Origin: Pararge aegeria
Taxonomy: Eukaryota > Arthropoda > Insecta > Lepidoptera > Nymphalidae
Reading direction: 5' to 3'
Assembly (NCBI RefSeq): GCF_905163445.1
Contig: NC_053190.1
Span: forward strand, 17,951,001-18,015,000
DNA length: 64,000 bases
The position numbers were made by a program, and so were the translations under genes. This document shows, in pieces, positions 43,746 through 55,974 of the stretch. How positions within the stretch are numbered: the first letter of the stretch is position 1; each line of letters opens with the position of its first letter. The notes under the pieces are model-generated. The model had not been told where the DNA came from. It ran no database searches and saw nothing but the letters and a program-made list of their open reading frames with translations.

Positions 43746-43959
43746 ATTAAAAAACAATCATACAAAGTTATCTTTATTTTGAATAATTCTCTAGTGATAA
43801 AAAATAAAGAATTCGCATGGTTACAAATTAAAATTTAAGAATTGACATGATTTTTTTTCGTCTCATTATTATATAAAATATCTATTAAGAAGATTAATAA
43901 CAAATAAATTACTTTAAAGCAATTTATAATTATTTTTTGTACTCTTTCCTCCTTTTCAT

Positions 43960-44310
43960 AATATTTATTTTCCTAGAACTGTATGTTATTTTTATAAGAC
44001 GTGTCAGACATCACTATCTGTCATAATGAATATGTGTTTTGTATATATGCATGTATGTATGTAGAATATATACTTATAGTAATATATATATTTTTTCTCT
44101 GAACCTGTATCATGTTAATTATTAATAGTATGTACTCTAGAGTATAAACTTATGTATTGTTTCCCGTCTCTTATCTAAATTCTTTTCTTTTAGGTAACCT
44201 CGAAAACATCACTTTTAGTGATAAGGTCACCTTTTGCCTGTAATATTTAAGGGTATTCTTTGTTTTTGCTGTACGATGCAATAAAGCTGTTTCAATCATG
44301 AAAAAATACA
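43960..44310 (+). repeat. LINE 3' tail (hairpin type)
   Basis: ttttaggtaacctcgaaaac, atcacttttagtgataaggt (hairpin), gtacgatgcaataaagctgt. Confidence 0.65.
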
Positions 44311-44354
44311 TTGTTAGTTTTTATGTAAATTTACGTTGTGTGTAAAAAATAATA

Positions 44355-44614
44355 TAAATATAAATAAAATAAATAAATATACTACGACAATACACACACC
44401 GCCATCTAGCTCCAAAGTAAGCGTAGCTTGTGTTATGGGTACTAAGATGACTGATGAATAGTTTTTCAATGAATAATATACATAAATACTGATAAAATAC
44501 ATATAAACACCCAGACACTGAAAAACATTCCTGTTCATCACACAAACATTTTCCTTGGGAATAGAACCTTTGACTCAGAAAGCAGGGTTGCTGCCCACTG
44601 CGCCAATCGGCCGT
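44355..44614 (-). repeat. SINE S1
   Basis: atatactacgacaatacaca, ccagacactgaaaaacattc, cccactgcgccaatcggccg. Small deletion near box B. Confidence 0.85.
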
Positions 44615-44837
44615 CTTATGTTAGTGTACTATACGTTTATTCTTATTTTTAGCATTTGCTTATGTCCTTCATCTCTCTTTTGCTACCTATTCTCTTTCCC
44701 TCTCCGTTTCTCCCACTGCCAAGGTTTACTGCACGGCTAGCATTGGTAGAAGACATTTTTCATTAGGAAAAGGGACAAAATTGTATGTGCGTGTTATACT
44801 ACTTGCCTTTGCAAAAGACAAAAAATTATATCCCCGA

Positions 44838-44886
44838 TTATATATATTATATGTATATATATATTATATATATATATATATAATTT
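44838..44886. repeat. (TA)n microsatellite
   Basis: Almost pure ta/ta-tt-ata repeat. Confidence 0.9.
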
Positions 44887-45424
44887 ATGCCCAAGCACGG
44901 CAACAGGGTATAGGAGAAGCTAGCCCCCTTTTATTATTACACGTACCCGATATTTGCTTAGATCTTTAAAACTACGCAACAGATTTTGATACAGTTGTTT
45001 TTAATAGATAGAGTGATTCAAGAGAAAGGTTTGAATAATGAAAAATGTGTGATATAGAAGAAATACTGATAGTTTCGGAGTTTTGACACATTCTTTGCTC
45101 TTACATTGCAAACGATGACTGAACTCTATGAAATAGATGAAAATAATATACTACAGTATTGAACACCTAAAAAGGTGTGCAAAAAATATAATCATTTTTA
45201 TCATTTACATTTTCCAAAAAAAGGTGGGTTATTTGCAAAACTCTTTATGCTGGACTGCTCTTTACAGGCTGGGCGGTTGGCGGGTGCTACATTCAAACTC
45301 CCAAAATCAAATTCAAATTACATACACACTGTATGTACATTGCACGCGTGCGAAGCTGGGTCGGGTCGCTAGTAAATAAAAACTTAAAGCTTGGTTAGAA
45401 GCAGGCGTTAACTTTGCGGAATTC

Positions 45425-45575
45425 CATGATGGATTATGGAAATTGAGCTTTATTTGCTATACTCCACGAAAAGCAGGAAAATATGTATGGTGTAATTTAT
45501 AATTTTAAAGTACACCATGCAGAATCTCCAGTTATTCGCAGAGTATAGCAAATTAAGCTTTATTTTTATAAGCTT
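45425..45575. repeat. Family M copy arranged as a head-to-head palindrome
   Basis: gctttatttgctatactcca and tatggtgtaatttataat are mirrored by tacaccatgcagaatctcca and gagtatagcaaattaagctt. Arms of about 55 bp with mismatches. Confidence 0.8.
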
Positions 45576-45579
45576 AAGG

Positions 45580-46125
45580 CTATTTATAGATGATTGTGAA
45601 TTTTATTATTGTTTATTGAATAAAAAACGAACTGGTCCACCGCTTGCCAACATATTACCTAGTGCTTAGGTCAGGACCAATTTAATACTAATAATATAAA
45701 TAAATTGTTATAATTCAGAACTGTTTATGTGTGAATAACAAAGTACCTAATTGAATTAATTCACGATGGTATTCCATTATTCAAATCCATACAATTAGGG
45801 TATTATTATGTAAATTTTAAGTTGATACTATGATTTAAATTACGATTTTAGTATGTAATAAATTGTAATTAAATAGGCGCAAGTTTGAATACTACATTTA
45901 AATAATAGGTTTAAAAAATTCTCAGCCGACTTCCGTGTTGTACGAAGTTTTCAAAGTGCTAAGTATTCCAAAATAAAGTTCAAAGAACATAATATACTAT
46001 TATTAAATCAATGATGTCCTTTACAGCAAAATTTTTGGATATAATTAAAAATACTGTACTAAAAGGATTTTTTATTTAAATAAATAAATAAAGGTACGAC
46101 AGTAAATTCTTTATAATTTAATATT
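45580..46125. other. Unassigned AT-rich sequence
   Basis: No feature recognised. Confidence 0.5.
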
Positions 46126-46127
46126 AC

Positions 46128-46380
46128 GGCCGATTGGCGCAGTTTGCACCGACCCTGTATTTTGAGTCCAACGCCGTGGGTTCGATTCCTACAACTGGAA
46201 AATCTTTGTGTGATGAGCATGAATGTTTTTCAGTGTCTGGGTGTTTATATTTATATTATAAGTATTTATGTATATTATTAATAAAAATATTCATAAGTCA
46301 TCTTAGTACCCATAACACAAGCTACGCTTACTTTGGAGCTAGATGGCGATGTCAGCATTGTCGTAGTATATTTATTTTAA
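46128..46380 (+). repeat. SINE S1
   Basis: ggccgattggcgcagtttgc, gtgggttcgattcctacaac, cagtgtctgggtgtttatat, tgtcgtagtatatttatttt. Confidence 0.88.
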
Positions 46381-46619
46381 AAAATAATGTATATTCTATG
46401 ACAATACACACATCACCATCTAACCCCAAAGCGTAAGCATAGCTTGTGTTATGGGTGCAAAGATAGCTGATGAATGTATATATTTGTATGAATAAAACAC
46501 ACATATCTTGCTGTCGTTACTGGCTATATCTCATTTTATTTAAGGAACTAAAAATGTAGAACGTACAATTTTAGGTCGCTTTTTAGTTTGCAACGTTCGG
46601 TAATAACCCGCCCTTCCTT

Positions 46620-46880
46620 CCTTATATTATAAATGTGAATGTAAGTTTGTTTGTTACGCTTTCGCGCGAAAACTACTTAACCGTACATCATGAAACTTTG
46701 TACACGTATTCTTAGAGGTATCAGAAGTAATATAGGACACTTTTTATAAAAAAAAATATACATATATATATATGTATATATGTATAATGTTTGGTGAAAA
46801 TCTCATGTATGACTATAAGTGTAGACTATGTACGCTGCGTTCCGAAATTTACGCGGGCGAAGCCGCAGGGATTATCTACT
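46620..46880 (+). repeat. Interspersed repeat of the type ending gcgggcgaagccgc
   Basis: ttatattataaatgtgaatg, gaaactttgtacacgtattc, tacgctgcgttccgaaattt; the end block is shared with 35795-35850. Confidence 0.65.
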
Positions 46881-46884
46881 AATG

Positions 46885-47150
46885 AATAAAGCTGAGGATA
46901 ATGACGAGTTGGCAACTGGAAATGTCATTACACATTTTAAGTCTAATTGGCGCATTTTTCTATTAAACGTACGCTTGATTCGATCTGCTCTTGACAGAAT
47001 TGACACATCCGTTATGCGTAGGCGCAGCTTTCTGTACACAAGTAGGTCTAATTCCTGCTGTGGGACAACGTCCGCGGGTTTATCGGTCGGAGCTATGATG
47101 TGCAGACATCAATTACTTTTTAAACGATATACATCGTCATCAATCTAATC
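46885..47150. other. Unassigned sequence, open on plus strand
   Basis: Part of a 106-codon ORF beginning in the repeat at 46828. No motif or homologue recognised; not called a gene. Confidence 0.35.
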
Positions 47151-47244
47151 CAGGCTCCATAGTTACCAACCCACTTGCGGCCCACAGGGCATCCGAATGA
47201 GAAGGGTTTCAAAATCCACCACGTCGGCCAAGTGCAGATTGGTG

Positions 47245-47400
47245 GACTTGATAAATACGAAAGTGTGTTTTTTTGTTTGTCCTTTACGCCCTGGCATAAC
47301 AACCAATCAACTTTATTTTCGGCATAGGCATTTAAAACGTAGGAGAGTAACATATGGTACTTTTTATCCCAAGACAGAGCAGTTCTAAGAAATAAATGAT
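47245..47400 (+). repeat. Interspersed repeat, family N (partial)
   Basis: aaatacgaaagtgtgttttt, aacaaccaatcaactttatt, ggagagtaacatatggtact. Confidence 0.6.
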
Positions 47401-47479
47401 TCGCATGGTTACAACCGTTAAACGTTACAAACTAAGAATTCAGGGTTGATGTGATGATTTTGTCTTTTCATTGTTCATC

Positions 47480-48050
47480 ATCATCGTCATATCTACCCAT
47501 TACCGGCACGGTTCTCCTCCCACAATGTGAAGGGGTTAAGGTCGTAGTCCACCACGCTGCTCCAGTGTGGATTGGTGGACTCCACACTGAGATCTGACTG
47601 AACATTATCTAGAACTCTCAGTCATGCAGGTTTTCTCACAATATTTTCCTTCACCGTTGAAGCAAGTGATATTTTTATTTCTTAAAAAACGCACATAACT
47701 TAGAAAGTTCGTGCTGGGATTCTAACTCGGTCGCCCGAAAGTGAAGTCGAGCTTCTACCCACTGGGCTATCACCGCTTTTAATTTTAATTGCTTAAAACG
47801 GACATATTAATGATCAGCCTATCACAGGCCCACTACAGGTTTAGCCAGTAGTCCACCACGCCGGCGAAGTGGGAGTTAGTGGACTTCACACTTCTATATG
47901 AACATTTTGGAGAATTTCAAAGAAGCCGGTTTCCTTGCAAACTTTTCTTTCACCGTTGTATATTTAAATTGTTGAAACGCACATAACTTCGAAACTAAGT
48001 GCTCCTGAAAGTGCCGATGTTTTAAGGCCATTAACCGCGAAGGGTGTCAC
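47480..48050 (-). repeat. Two SINE S3 copies in tandem orientation
   Basis: 47480-47785 (acccattaccggcacg to actgggctatcaccgc) and 47800-48050 (cacaggcccactacag to aagtgctcctgaaagtg), both inverted. Confidence 0.75.
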
Positions 48051-48799
48051 CGAAACCGTATAACTAACTGAGTATCTGCTTTCCGCCTGTCTGTCCGTCC
48101 GTCCTTCTGTCTCTTAGCAGGCTGTATCTCATGAACCGGTAGAGTGTAAATTTTCAGTGAATGGGTATTGATGCCACTATCACCATCAATAGCCATTGCT
48201 CAGTGGCGTGCTCCGTGCTTCTTACCAGGTCATACATACAGTGGGAAGATTGCTAAAAACGCCAAAAACCCTGATACCTATTATACGAGTTATAAGTATA
48301 TATATTTTAGGGTAGGCAGTTCTTTTGTGAATTTACGAAGTGCACGCCATTGCCACTACTGGATTAAAGGCCTCTCCCAACGGGATACTCAGTCTCAACG
48401 TGGGGCAGGTATTCCGTATTCTGTACCTGAGCAAAAAATACCTACTAGTAGAGCGAGGTTAGGTTTAGCAGGTACGGTAATTTTGGTATGATTAACAACT
48501 ATAATTTACATCAACTAATTGAAACAAAGAAGCAAATTAAAAAATATTAATTTAATATTATAAAAAAAACGTATGGGACGTTTATTTTTAAACAAATAGG
48601 CAGGTTCTTACCTACTTAGTTAATTACCTCCGCATTGAAATTATTATTGTATTGTTTTGTTTTTTTGTCAACTATTTTATTTATTTAACGACACATGATA
48701 AATAAAAAATATTCATAACATAAAGTATATCCGTAATACAGCCATGTGATGACTGTAGAATATATTTTGTGTGGTAGGAGGCTTCGAATATTTAGTGTG

Positions 48800-48905
48800 T
48801 TAAGAATTCTCCCCGATCGGACTTACGAATCGGTGGTAGAGTCACTATAAACAGACATGCTTCACGTTTCAAAAGTGTCATCAAAAGCCTACTTGAAATA
48901 AATAC
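48800..48905 (+). repeat. Family D LINE 3' end
   Basis: cggtggtagagtcactataa, cacgtttcaaaagtgtcatc, gcctacttgaaataaataca. Confidence 0.7.
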
Positions 48906-49170
48906 ATAAATAAAATAAATATAATACGACCATACACACATTGCCATCTAGCTCCAAAGTAAGCGTACCTTGTGTTATGGGTACTAAGATAGCTGCTGAA
49001 TATTTTTTTATGTATATTATATACATAAATACTTATAATATACAGATAAACACCCAGACACTGAAAACATTCATGTTCATCACATAAACATTTTTCCAGT
49101 TGTGAGAATCAAACCCACGACCTTGGACTCAGAAAGCAGGGTCGCTGCCCACTGCGCCACTTGGCCGTCA
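48906..49170 (-). repeat. SINE S1
   Basis: catctagctccaaagtaagc, ttgtgttatgggtactaaga, cccactgcgccacttggccg. Confidence 0.88.
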
Positions 49171-49189
49171 ATATAAACGAATTTTGTTC

Positions 49190-49460
49190 TTTTTTTTAAT
49201 ATTTTCGGCTGTAGCTAGTTACCACCCTAGCGAAAAAAACGTGCACCCAAGCGACTTAGCGTTGTTGCACTTCATATTATTTAACAGTTGACAGTAATTA
49301 CCTCTAATTTTCTAAACATTTACCATAAAAAAGGAAAACAGAAAAGTTTGTGAGCTAGCAACATGCCGCGGAAGTGAAGTTAGATAGGCGCGGGGCGTTA
49401 CATACAAAATGCATACAATTTTGAGTGAATGAGGATTCTATATGTTCTTTATTCTGCGAT
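49190..49460 (+). repeat. S2 scrap followed by family P
   Basis: ggctgtagctagttaccacc is S2; from 49265 acagttgacagtaattacct to gaatgaggattctatatgtt is family P. Confidence 0.65.
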
Positions 49461-49764
49461 GACGACTAATGATCGGAAACTGTTTACTAAACCAGTTCAC
49501 TAACTGTTATAACGCATAATATTTACTGTTTAAGAAGTATAATATACCTAACATCGTGAATGAATTGCTTTACCCATTGAGCATTGCGTTGGCAAAAAAC
49601 CTCAAAAGTCGTGCACAGTATCCGTTCATCGACGGATTACCGTTGTTTAACTAACACAATGATAGATTTGTGCTAATGAAACTGGGCCGTAGAATCTACA
49701 AGTTTTTATGAAGGTATACCATTATTATTGGATGCAAGCGGACGTTACTTTGCGGAATTCCATG

Positions 49765-49930
49765 ATATATTATGAAAATTAAGCTTAAATTGCTATTTTC
49801 CGCGAATGAATAATTGTTAAGAGGCTTAACAATTATTCATTGTGATGTCAACATCTCCTGATTCCTCTCTTACTCGCTGCTTTTCCTGGAATAGCATAGG
49901 CTATTCCAGGAAAAGCAGCGAGTAAGAGAC
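49765..49930. repeat. Family M copy with two perfect hairpins
   Basis: aattaagcttaaattgctat start. Hairpin 1: aatgaataattgttaag (49805-49821) against 49825-49841, loop agg. Hairpin 2: 27-bp arms 49869-49895 and 49900-49926, loop atag. Both arms pairs are exact. Confidence 0.9.
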
Positions 49931-50184
49931 TCCTAGAGAGTAAGTGTTACTCTCCGTTTTTTGATGCCAAAAATCAAGTTGATTGGTGGCTTAGATAGAG
50001 CATGAAGGATAGACAAACAAACACAATAAAATATTATATAATATATAATATGATAGAGGCATTTCTTGGATACTTAATCCAATCAACTAACTACCTTATA
50101 CCGCCTTTAAAAGAATCTTATCGAACAAACAGATAATTATGACTCTTTGTCAGATAATATTATACTAATATACAAAATTCAAGA

Positions 50185-50260
50185 AAAAAACCAAAATTCG
50201 AAATTCATTTATTTCAAGTAGACACTTGCACGTATATAAGCACTTTTAAAACGTCAAGCG
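50185..50260 (-). repeat. Family D LINE 3' end (short)
   Basis: cgaaattcatttatttcaag, taagcacttttaaaacgtc. Confidence 0.6.
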
Positions 50261-50299
50261 TAGTAAAAACCTATAACTCATAACTCACTACTCATTACT

Positions 50300-50580
50300 T
50301 TGCAAGCGGTGATAGCTGGGTGGGTAGTACTTCGACTACACTTTCGGGGGGCCGAGTTCGAATCCCAGCACTCACCTGTTACTTTTGTAAGTTTTAGGCT
50401 ATTAAATATAACTAGCTTCAACGGTGAATGAAAACACCGTGATTAAACCTGCATTCCTGAGGGTTCTACATAATGTTCTCAAAGTTGTGGGAAGTTCACC
50501 CATCCTCACTGGGACGCTGACTAGTTTACTAAGGCCTTAATCGCTTCTCATAGTAGGAGGAGACACGTATCCTGTATTGA
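50300..50580 (+). repeat. SINE S3, near full length
   Basis: gcaagcggtgatagctgggt, ccgagttcgaatcccagcac (box B), ttcaacggtgaatgaaaaca, tacataatgttctcaaag. Confidence 0.85.
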
Positions 50581-50829
50581 TGCCTAGTTTATAAGCACTT
50601 TTGAAACGTCAAGTCAGTCTTTTTATATAGACAGTTTTATATTGACTCTACCACAGTGGCGTGCATAGAGGGTATGCACAGGATATGCAGATGATATAAA
50701 CTGAAGAAATTTTCCAATTAGAGTTAAGGCATTGTAAGAGTTATAAAAACCTACACTATTTATTTATTTATTATTACATAAAGTTTCCAAAAAAAATAAA
50801 AAATACTTATAGCTAGCATCAGAAAACCA

Positions 50830-51345
50830 CGCAGGTTTGTAATATATGCTAACAGAGAATTAAATCTAGGTACGTTACTACAGAACATTATTGCCAGTTC
50901 ACCATGTTGTGTATAGAAATGATCACAAGTTACTTAAAAAGAAGGACTTCAGTTTTTTCTTAATATTACGAGGATTAATATTGTCTCGTACATCAGTGGG
51001 TAATTCATTAATAAGGCGAGGAACTAGGTAAACGTTCGTGCGCTCGCCATACCTATTGAACGCGCCCGAAGTGCATAACCGGCCTCGACTGACGGCCCGC
51101 GTGCATACAGGATGTTGTACTTTGTTCCAGTATATGTTATTGAAAAAGTTTTCTTTTAAAATTGAATATTTCAACTGTACATGCACTGGTAAAACTTTAC
51201 ACTGTTTAAAAAGTTCAGCTTCGGAATAGTCACTATGGTTATTGTTAAGGATAACTTTTAAAATTCTTTTTTGCAGCTTGAATATTTCTTTTAAATAAGA
51301 GTTATATGTACGGCCATAACTGCTCAAACCATACTGGATATATAA
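50830..51345 (-). pseudogene. LINE reverse transcriptase C-terminal fragment
   Basis: An open frame of 134 codons (51327-50923): YGRTYNSYLKEIFKLQKRIL, then KQCKVLPVHVQLKYSILKEN, ending PRNIKKKLKSFFLSNL. This is the thumb and C-terminal region downstream of the catalytic core of a CR1/Jockey-type RT. The catalytic part is missing. Upstream, 51515-51545 is a different short repeat. Confidence 0.82.
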
Positions 51346-51939
51346 TTAAGCTAGAGAATTATACAATATTAATTTTATTTTGAAGGGAATACGATTTCTT
51401 AGAATTATTATATTAGCTAAAAATTGCCTAAGCTTATTGCAAACGTGTTCAATATGATAACTCCAATTAAATTCAACTCAAGTATTTATAGCTCGTACTG
51501 GAAATTACCTTCATTTTATATCATCTGCATACCGTATATGCACTGCTCTACCACCAGTTCGGAAGGCAGATTACACTGAGAAGAGCTGGTAAGAAACTCA
51601 GCAGATTGGCTGATGGTAAGCAAGTCACCAATGAAGCATTACCTTTGAATGAAGAACTCTTAAGTTCGAACTAAGCAGTTAAAGCTAAACAGAAATAAAA
51701 ATACTCAGAGTTCCAAATCGGTTAGCACTCATCGGCTCAACTACTCATAACTATAGTAAAACGAGCTCAAGTAGATAATGCGCACATCCGGCCGCGCTCT
51801 GGGAAGACGGACAATGCCGGACCAATCTCGCACATAATACCTACCACTAGCTCCCTGCTCCCGGATTCGTTCATGTTAAAAGTATTTTATGTGAGTACGT
51901 TTATGGATACTCAAATATTAAATTACACAACATAAATAT

Positions 51940-52210
51940 TAAAAAACTAAGCTTAATTTGCCCCTACAATTATGTAAACATATATGTATGAACGCTTCAT
52001 AAGTACCTATATCACAGGCCTACATGAATAAAGAAATTTTGAATTTATACTCCGGGAAAACAGGAGAATCTGTATGGTGTACTGTATAATTTCTAGAATC
52101 CTTATACTCTACACCAAACAGATCTGGCAATGTATCGTCTACGCACTCTGTAACTGGAGCATCGTCAAGAGCTTACCGAAGATCTGTTTGGTGTGGAGTA
52201 CAAGGAGAGA
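51940..52210. repeat. Family M copy with 21-bp inverted arms
   Basis: tactctacaccaaacagatc at 52105-52124 pairs with 52181-52200 with one mismatch (loop about 54). A CR1 3' UTR scrap (cgcttcataagtacctatat) is inserted at about 51990-52045. Confidence 0.75.
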
Positions 52211-52439
52211 TATAATCGGATACGATTACTCGAATACGCCTGAACCGATTTGAAAAATCCTTTTTTTATATAGCATACTTTCCAGGTCCCATTTAAATTA
52301 TGTCGAAAACGGTCGAGCTGTTATTAAAAAATTAACAATAATGTAACCCAAAGTAACAATTTTTTTTTTAGTTCCTAGGCTTAGTTCCTGAAGAAGTTTT
52401 TTTAAATTTAAAAATGATTTATTCAACATAATCAGTACC

Positions 52440-52740
52440 CCCGACGCAAAAACGAAAGGGTGTTATCAGCTTGACGTGTCTGTCTGTGACACTGTAGCTC
52501 CCGAACGACTAAGCCTATTTTGATTTTGTTTTGTTTGAAAGGTGAATTAGTCGGGAATGTCTCAGCTATGTATGATGAAAGTCGAAGATGATCACCGCAA
52601 CAAAATGGCGGATAACATATTCCTCCATAACTCCCTCAATACGGGTATCAAATGAAAGGGCTTGACTAGTAGCAAATTCAAATACAAGATGGCCGCCATC
52701 ATAAAATAGCGTATTAAATTATTTATTTCCAAACTCTATG
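52440..52740 (+). repeat. Interspersed repeat, family J
   Basis: cgaaagggtgttatcagctt, tgaattagtcgggaatgtct, aaatgaaagggcttgactag, aagatggccgccat. Confidence 0.7.
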
Positions 52741-52744
52741 AATT

Positions 52745-54650
52745 TGGCGATTTACTGTGTAGTGGGTTTTGTAAAAATCTATCTTGCGAGAGATGAAAGC
52801 GGAGATTATCACAAATTCTTATTGCAATCAAGAGCTATCATATATATATTAAAGACCGGTTAGTAACAGTGATTATTATTACCAAAAGTCAGAAACAGAT
52901 CATAATATACAAGAATAATGCGGTTTCCTGAAGTCAGAGCACAAAGGAAGTGATTTTGTGATTGATTTATTTTGAGTGGCGTGTCTTGAAACAGCAAGCC
53001 TCAGAGACTCACCGATACACCGGTCGCTTGTAGCCCAGTGGACTAGATAGCCTAGCGCAAAAAACTTGATGTGCTATGTTTACCTATATGTCGCAGTGAA
53101 ATGAAGAAACCCGGGAAATCCCGCAAAGATAATTAAAGTGCCGATTCTGTTGTACATAAAACTCTAAACTGACTTTTTAAGATAACAGTTTATTGTCATA
53201 ATTTTTACTGCGTTATTTGTAGAAATAGGCAGCACTATTTTTATATCAGATCCTTTAGTATAAGATTTTATACTTGCAATCATAACGACGGATGCTAATA
53301 TTGAAACTCTGTAGTGACAGAGTAAAATGAAGCTTATTATCCTTGTGTTAAATCTCAAATATCAGCCGACCTCTGGCCAGGGCTAACAATGATTATTCTC
53401 TAATTCCACTGTAAATTTGACGACGTAGATTTGAGAATTGGCACCAAGATCTAGTTACATGTATACAAGAGTTTCTAAATATAATGCCTACACTTTAGTA
53501 ATGGTTATAGTAAAGCTAATGAGAATATTCGCTTTTTTATTTTAACGTAAGCTTTTACACGCCTAATTCTTATATATATTCCAAGACTGGTTCATGAAGC
53601 GATTGAAATTCTGAAGCACAAAAATTTCAATCGTGAGGACGGTTTTAAATTACCAAGTGTGTGGAACTTAGTGTTAGAATTAAGCAAACAAGAAAGCATC
53701 GTACAGCTTCTCAATTTAAAAGTGACGTCGTCAGTGTAGTGTGTCGAAATGTTCGTGAAATACCGACAAAAAGAACACGAAAGCGGGTAGTCAGATTCTG
53801 CCCGTGACATCCAACTTGACAGCTCGTGCCTCCGCAGTCCCGCCGTGACCACGATCCATGCAACTGGTTTGAAATATCGACTAATTCAAAATATTATTGT
53901 GGTATGTACCCGTTGATCTATGCTTAAGAAATGTTGATTAACCACGAAAATTTTAGTTTAAAATCTTTAATTGTTTCCAAAACAACAAATATCTGTCCTC
54001 AAATAATTAAATAAATAAAGGTAACGGGTTTTATAATAGTCGATGTCCCGTAGATAGATAAGATTACTAGATTCTTCAGATATTCCATTCCAGTTATTCC
54101 AGTCAGATTTAGAAAAGTTATCAAAAACCCTGACTTTATCATTTCCCTGCGACATGTTGCATTATAAATTAACGGTACAACGGTCCAATCTTAGATGTAC
54201 ACGCGCGAACATATAAGATATAGTAAAGCTTATTAAACTCTAATCAAAAATCGGAACGATATAGCGGTTTGTTAGGCTTTGTTGCAAAAACTTTTTGATG
54301 TTGCGAGGTGTTATAAAAAATGAAACGAGGCAAAGAGAATGACCTGTTTCAAAAGTAGGTAATGAAGCTCTCACAAGAAGGTGTCACATGTGCAGTTTGT
54401 CAGGAGGTGGTTTAATCTTTAGACCGTTGAGCAACATTCCAATAAAATATAACATACCTAACGGACCAATGTGTTTTCCTTCTCCCATAAAAAAAGGCTT
54501 TAGTGTTTATGGATATAAATAATAATAATAGCTCTATTATCCCTTACAACGGTTTACATATAGTTTTACTTAGATTCTAAATTTACATAATTAAAATCTA
54601 AATACAATAGGTTAGTAATTTTACTTAAAACTATGTTTAATATATAGGAC
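52745..54650. other. Mostly unassigned sequence
   Basis: AT-rich apart from a GC-richer stretch at about 53690-53870. The minus-strand ORF there (53592-53852, 86 codons) has no motif I recognise. Confidence 0.4.
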
Positions 54651-54654
54651 CTTT

Positions 54655-54758
54655 TTAAATTTATATTACAACAATACACACCTCGCCATCAAGCTCCAAA
54701 GTAAGCTTAGCTTTTATTATGGGTACTAAGACGACTGACGAATAATTTTTATTAATAA
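54655..54758 (-). repeat. SINE S1, left half
   Basis: caatacacacctcgccatca, tattatgggtactaagacga; continues at 55064 after an inserted family F element. Confidence 0.85.
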
Positions 54759-55063
54759 CTAGCTGTTGCCCGCGACTTCGTCTGCGTTTGATTTTGTTTT
54801 TAATGTATTCAGTATCGCTAAGCCTTAAATGATTATAGTAGTATATATATATATATATATAACATGTGACTGTCAATTAATTATAGACAAATAATTTGCA
54901 ATAAAATAAAATTGCGACTATAATTAAAGATCTAAGCTATCCTATCTCTTAAGTTGGACCAGACTGCTCACGGTGTGCCCATTTAATTCAAAATCGGTTA
55001 AGTAGTTTAAGAGTCCATCGCGGACAAACATCGTGACAGGAGATTTATAAATATTAAGATATA
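54759..55063 (+). repeat. Family F element inserted in SINE S1
   Basis: actagctgttgcccgcgact through cgcggacaaacatcgtgaca to aaatattaagat. The split S1 fixes both ends. Confidence 0.9.
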
Positions 55064-55168
55064 CATAAATACTTATTAATATTGAGATTCACATTTTCCA
55101 GTTATTCCCGAACTCACGGCCTTGGACTCAGAAAGCAGGGTCACTGCCCACTTCGCCAATCGGCCGAC
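55064..55168 (-). repeat. SINE S1, right half (head end)
   Basis: atacataaatacttattaat, cggccttggactcagaaagc, cccacttcgccaatcggccg. Confidence 0.85.
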
Positions 55169-55654
55169 TTGTAGTGGAACAAAAAAGAGAAGTAAATCCC
55201 TCCTCGCATCGCGCCATTTCAATTTTTATCAAGTATCTCTTAAATATTACCTTTCAAGTAGCGTGCCTTAATAGCAAAGTTTTAGGAAGGATGGATTTTA
55301 TGTCTAATAGGCCTATAATTTTTGCGCACGTGACGAGACGAGACTAAAGGAGCAGTTTATCTGACTTACTTTACAAATACCATTGTTTCGGCCTGAATTC
55401 TTATCCTGAATTAATACTGTGATTGAATATGCTTATGTTATTTCAGTTGTAATAGGATTCTGGATAAAATAGCTTTCTAGTGGTTTAAGAATTAATTAGG
55501 TGGGTTCAGTAAAGTTTCAGATTCGATTACCAACAGACAAAAATCTTATCTTTCCTCTTTATAATATTAAGTATAGATAAGGTATTGTTAATAACTCTCA
55601 TGTATGGCATAGTTTATTAAAAAGTTCTTTAGTTCTCTCTTTCGACGATAAAGT

Positions 55655-55890
55655 CAAAATTCATTTATTTCAAGTAGGCCTAATAAAAGCACTTATGAAA
55701 CGTCAAGTATGTCTGTTTATAGTGACTCCACCACCGGTTCGGACGGCAGATTCTACCGAGAAGAAGCTGACAAGAAACTCAGCAGTTGCTCTTTTCCAAC
55801 ATAATTTTACAATTTAACAATCATTGTTTCATGTGTGAAATGAAAGCAAAGCGGCTTGCTTCAAGGCAACCTTGTCTACTACCTTCCTTG
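55655..55890 (-). repeat. Family D LINE 3' end
   Basis: ttcatttatttcaagtaggc, cttatgaaacgtcaagtatg, gaagaagctgacaagaaact, aaggcaaccttgtc. Confidence 0.8.
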
Positions 55891-55974
55891 TTATAAATAC
55901 AACTTTAATAACTATCCCTCAGCTGGAAACCCCAGGACATCCTTACACAATATAATAAGACAGGCGGTGTTACA

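Noticed and set aside
46828..47148. 106-codon plus-strand ORF as a gene
   Set aside because: Its first part lies in the end of an interspersed repeat that recurs at 35800, and the rest has no recognisable feature.
48168..48491. 107-codon plus-strand ORF as a gene
   Set aside because: Overlaps repeat-like text (cagtggcgtgctccgtgctt) and shows no protein motif.
51515..51545. Reverse transcriptase YADD box upstream of the 134-codon LINE frame
   Set aside because: The word tatgcagatgatataaa also occurs at 50690 and 59155 in a non-coding repeat (gtggcgtgcatagagggtat), so the match to YADD is probably chance.
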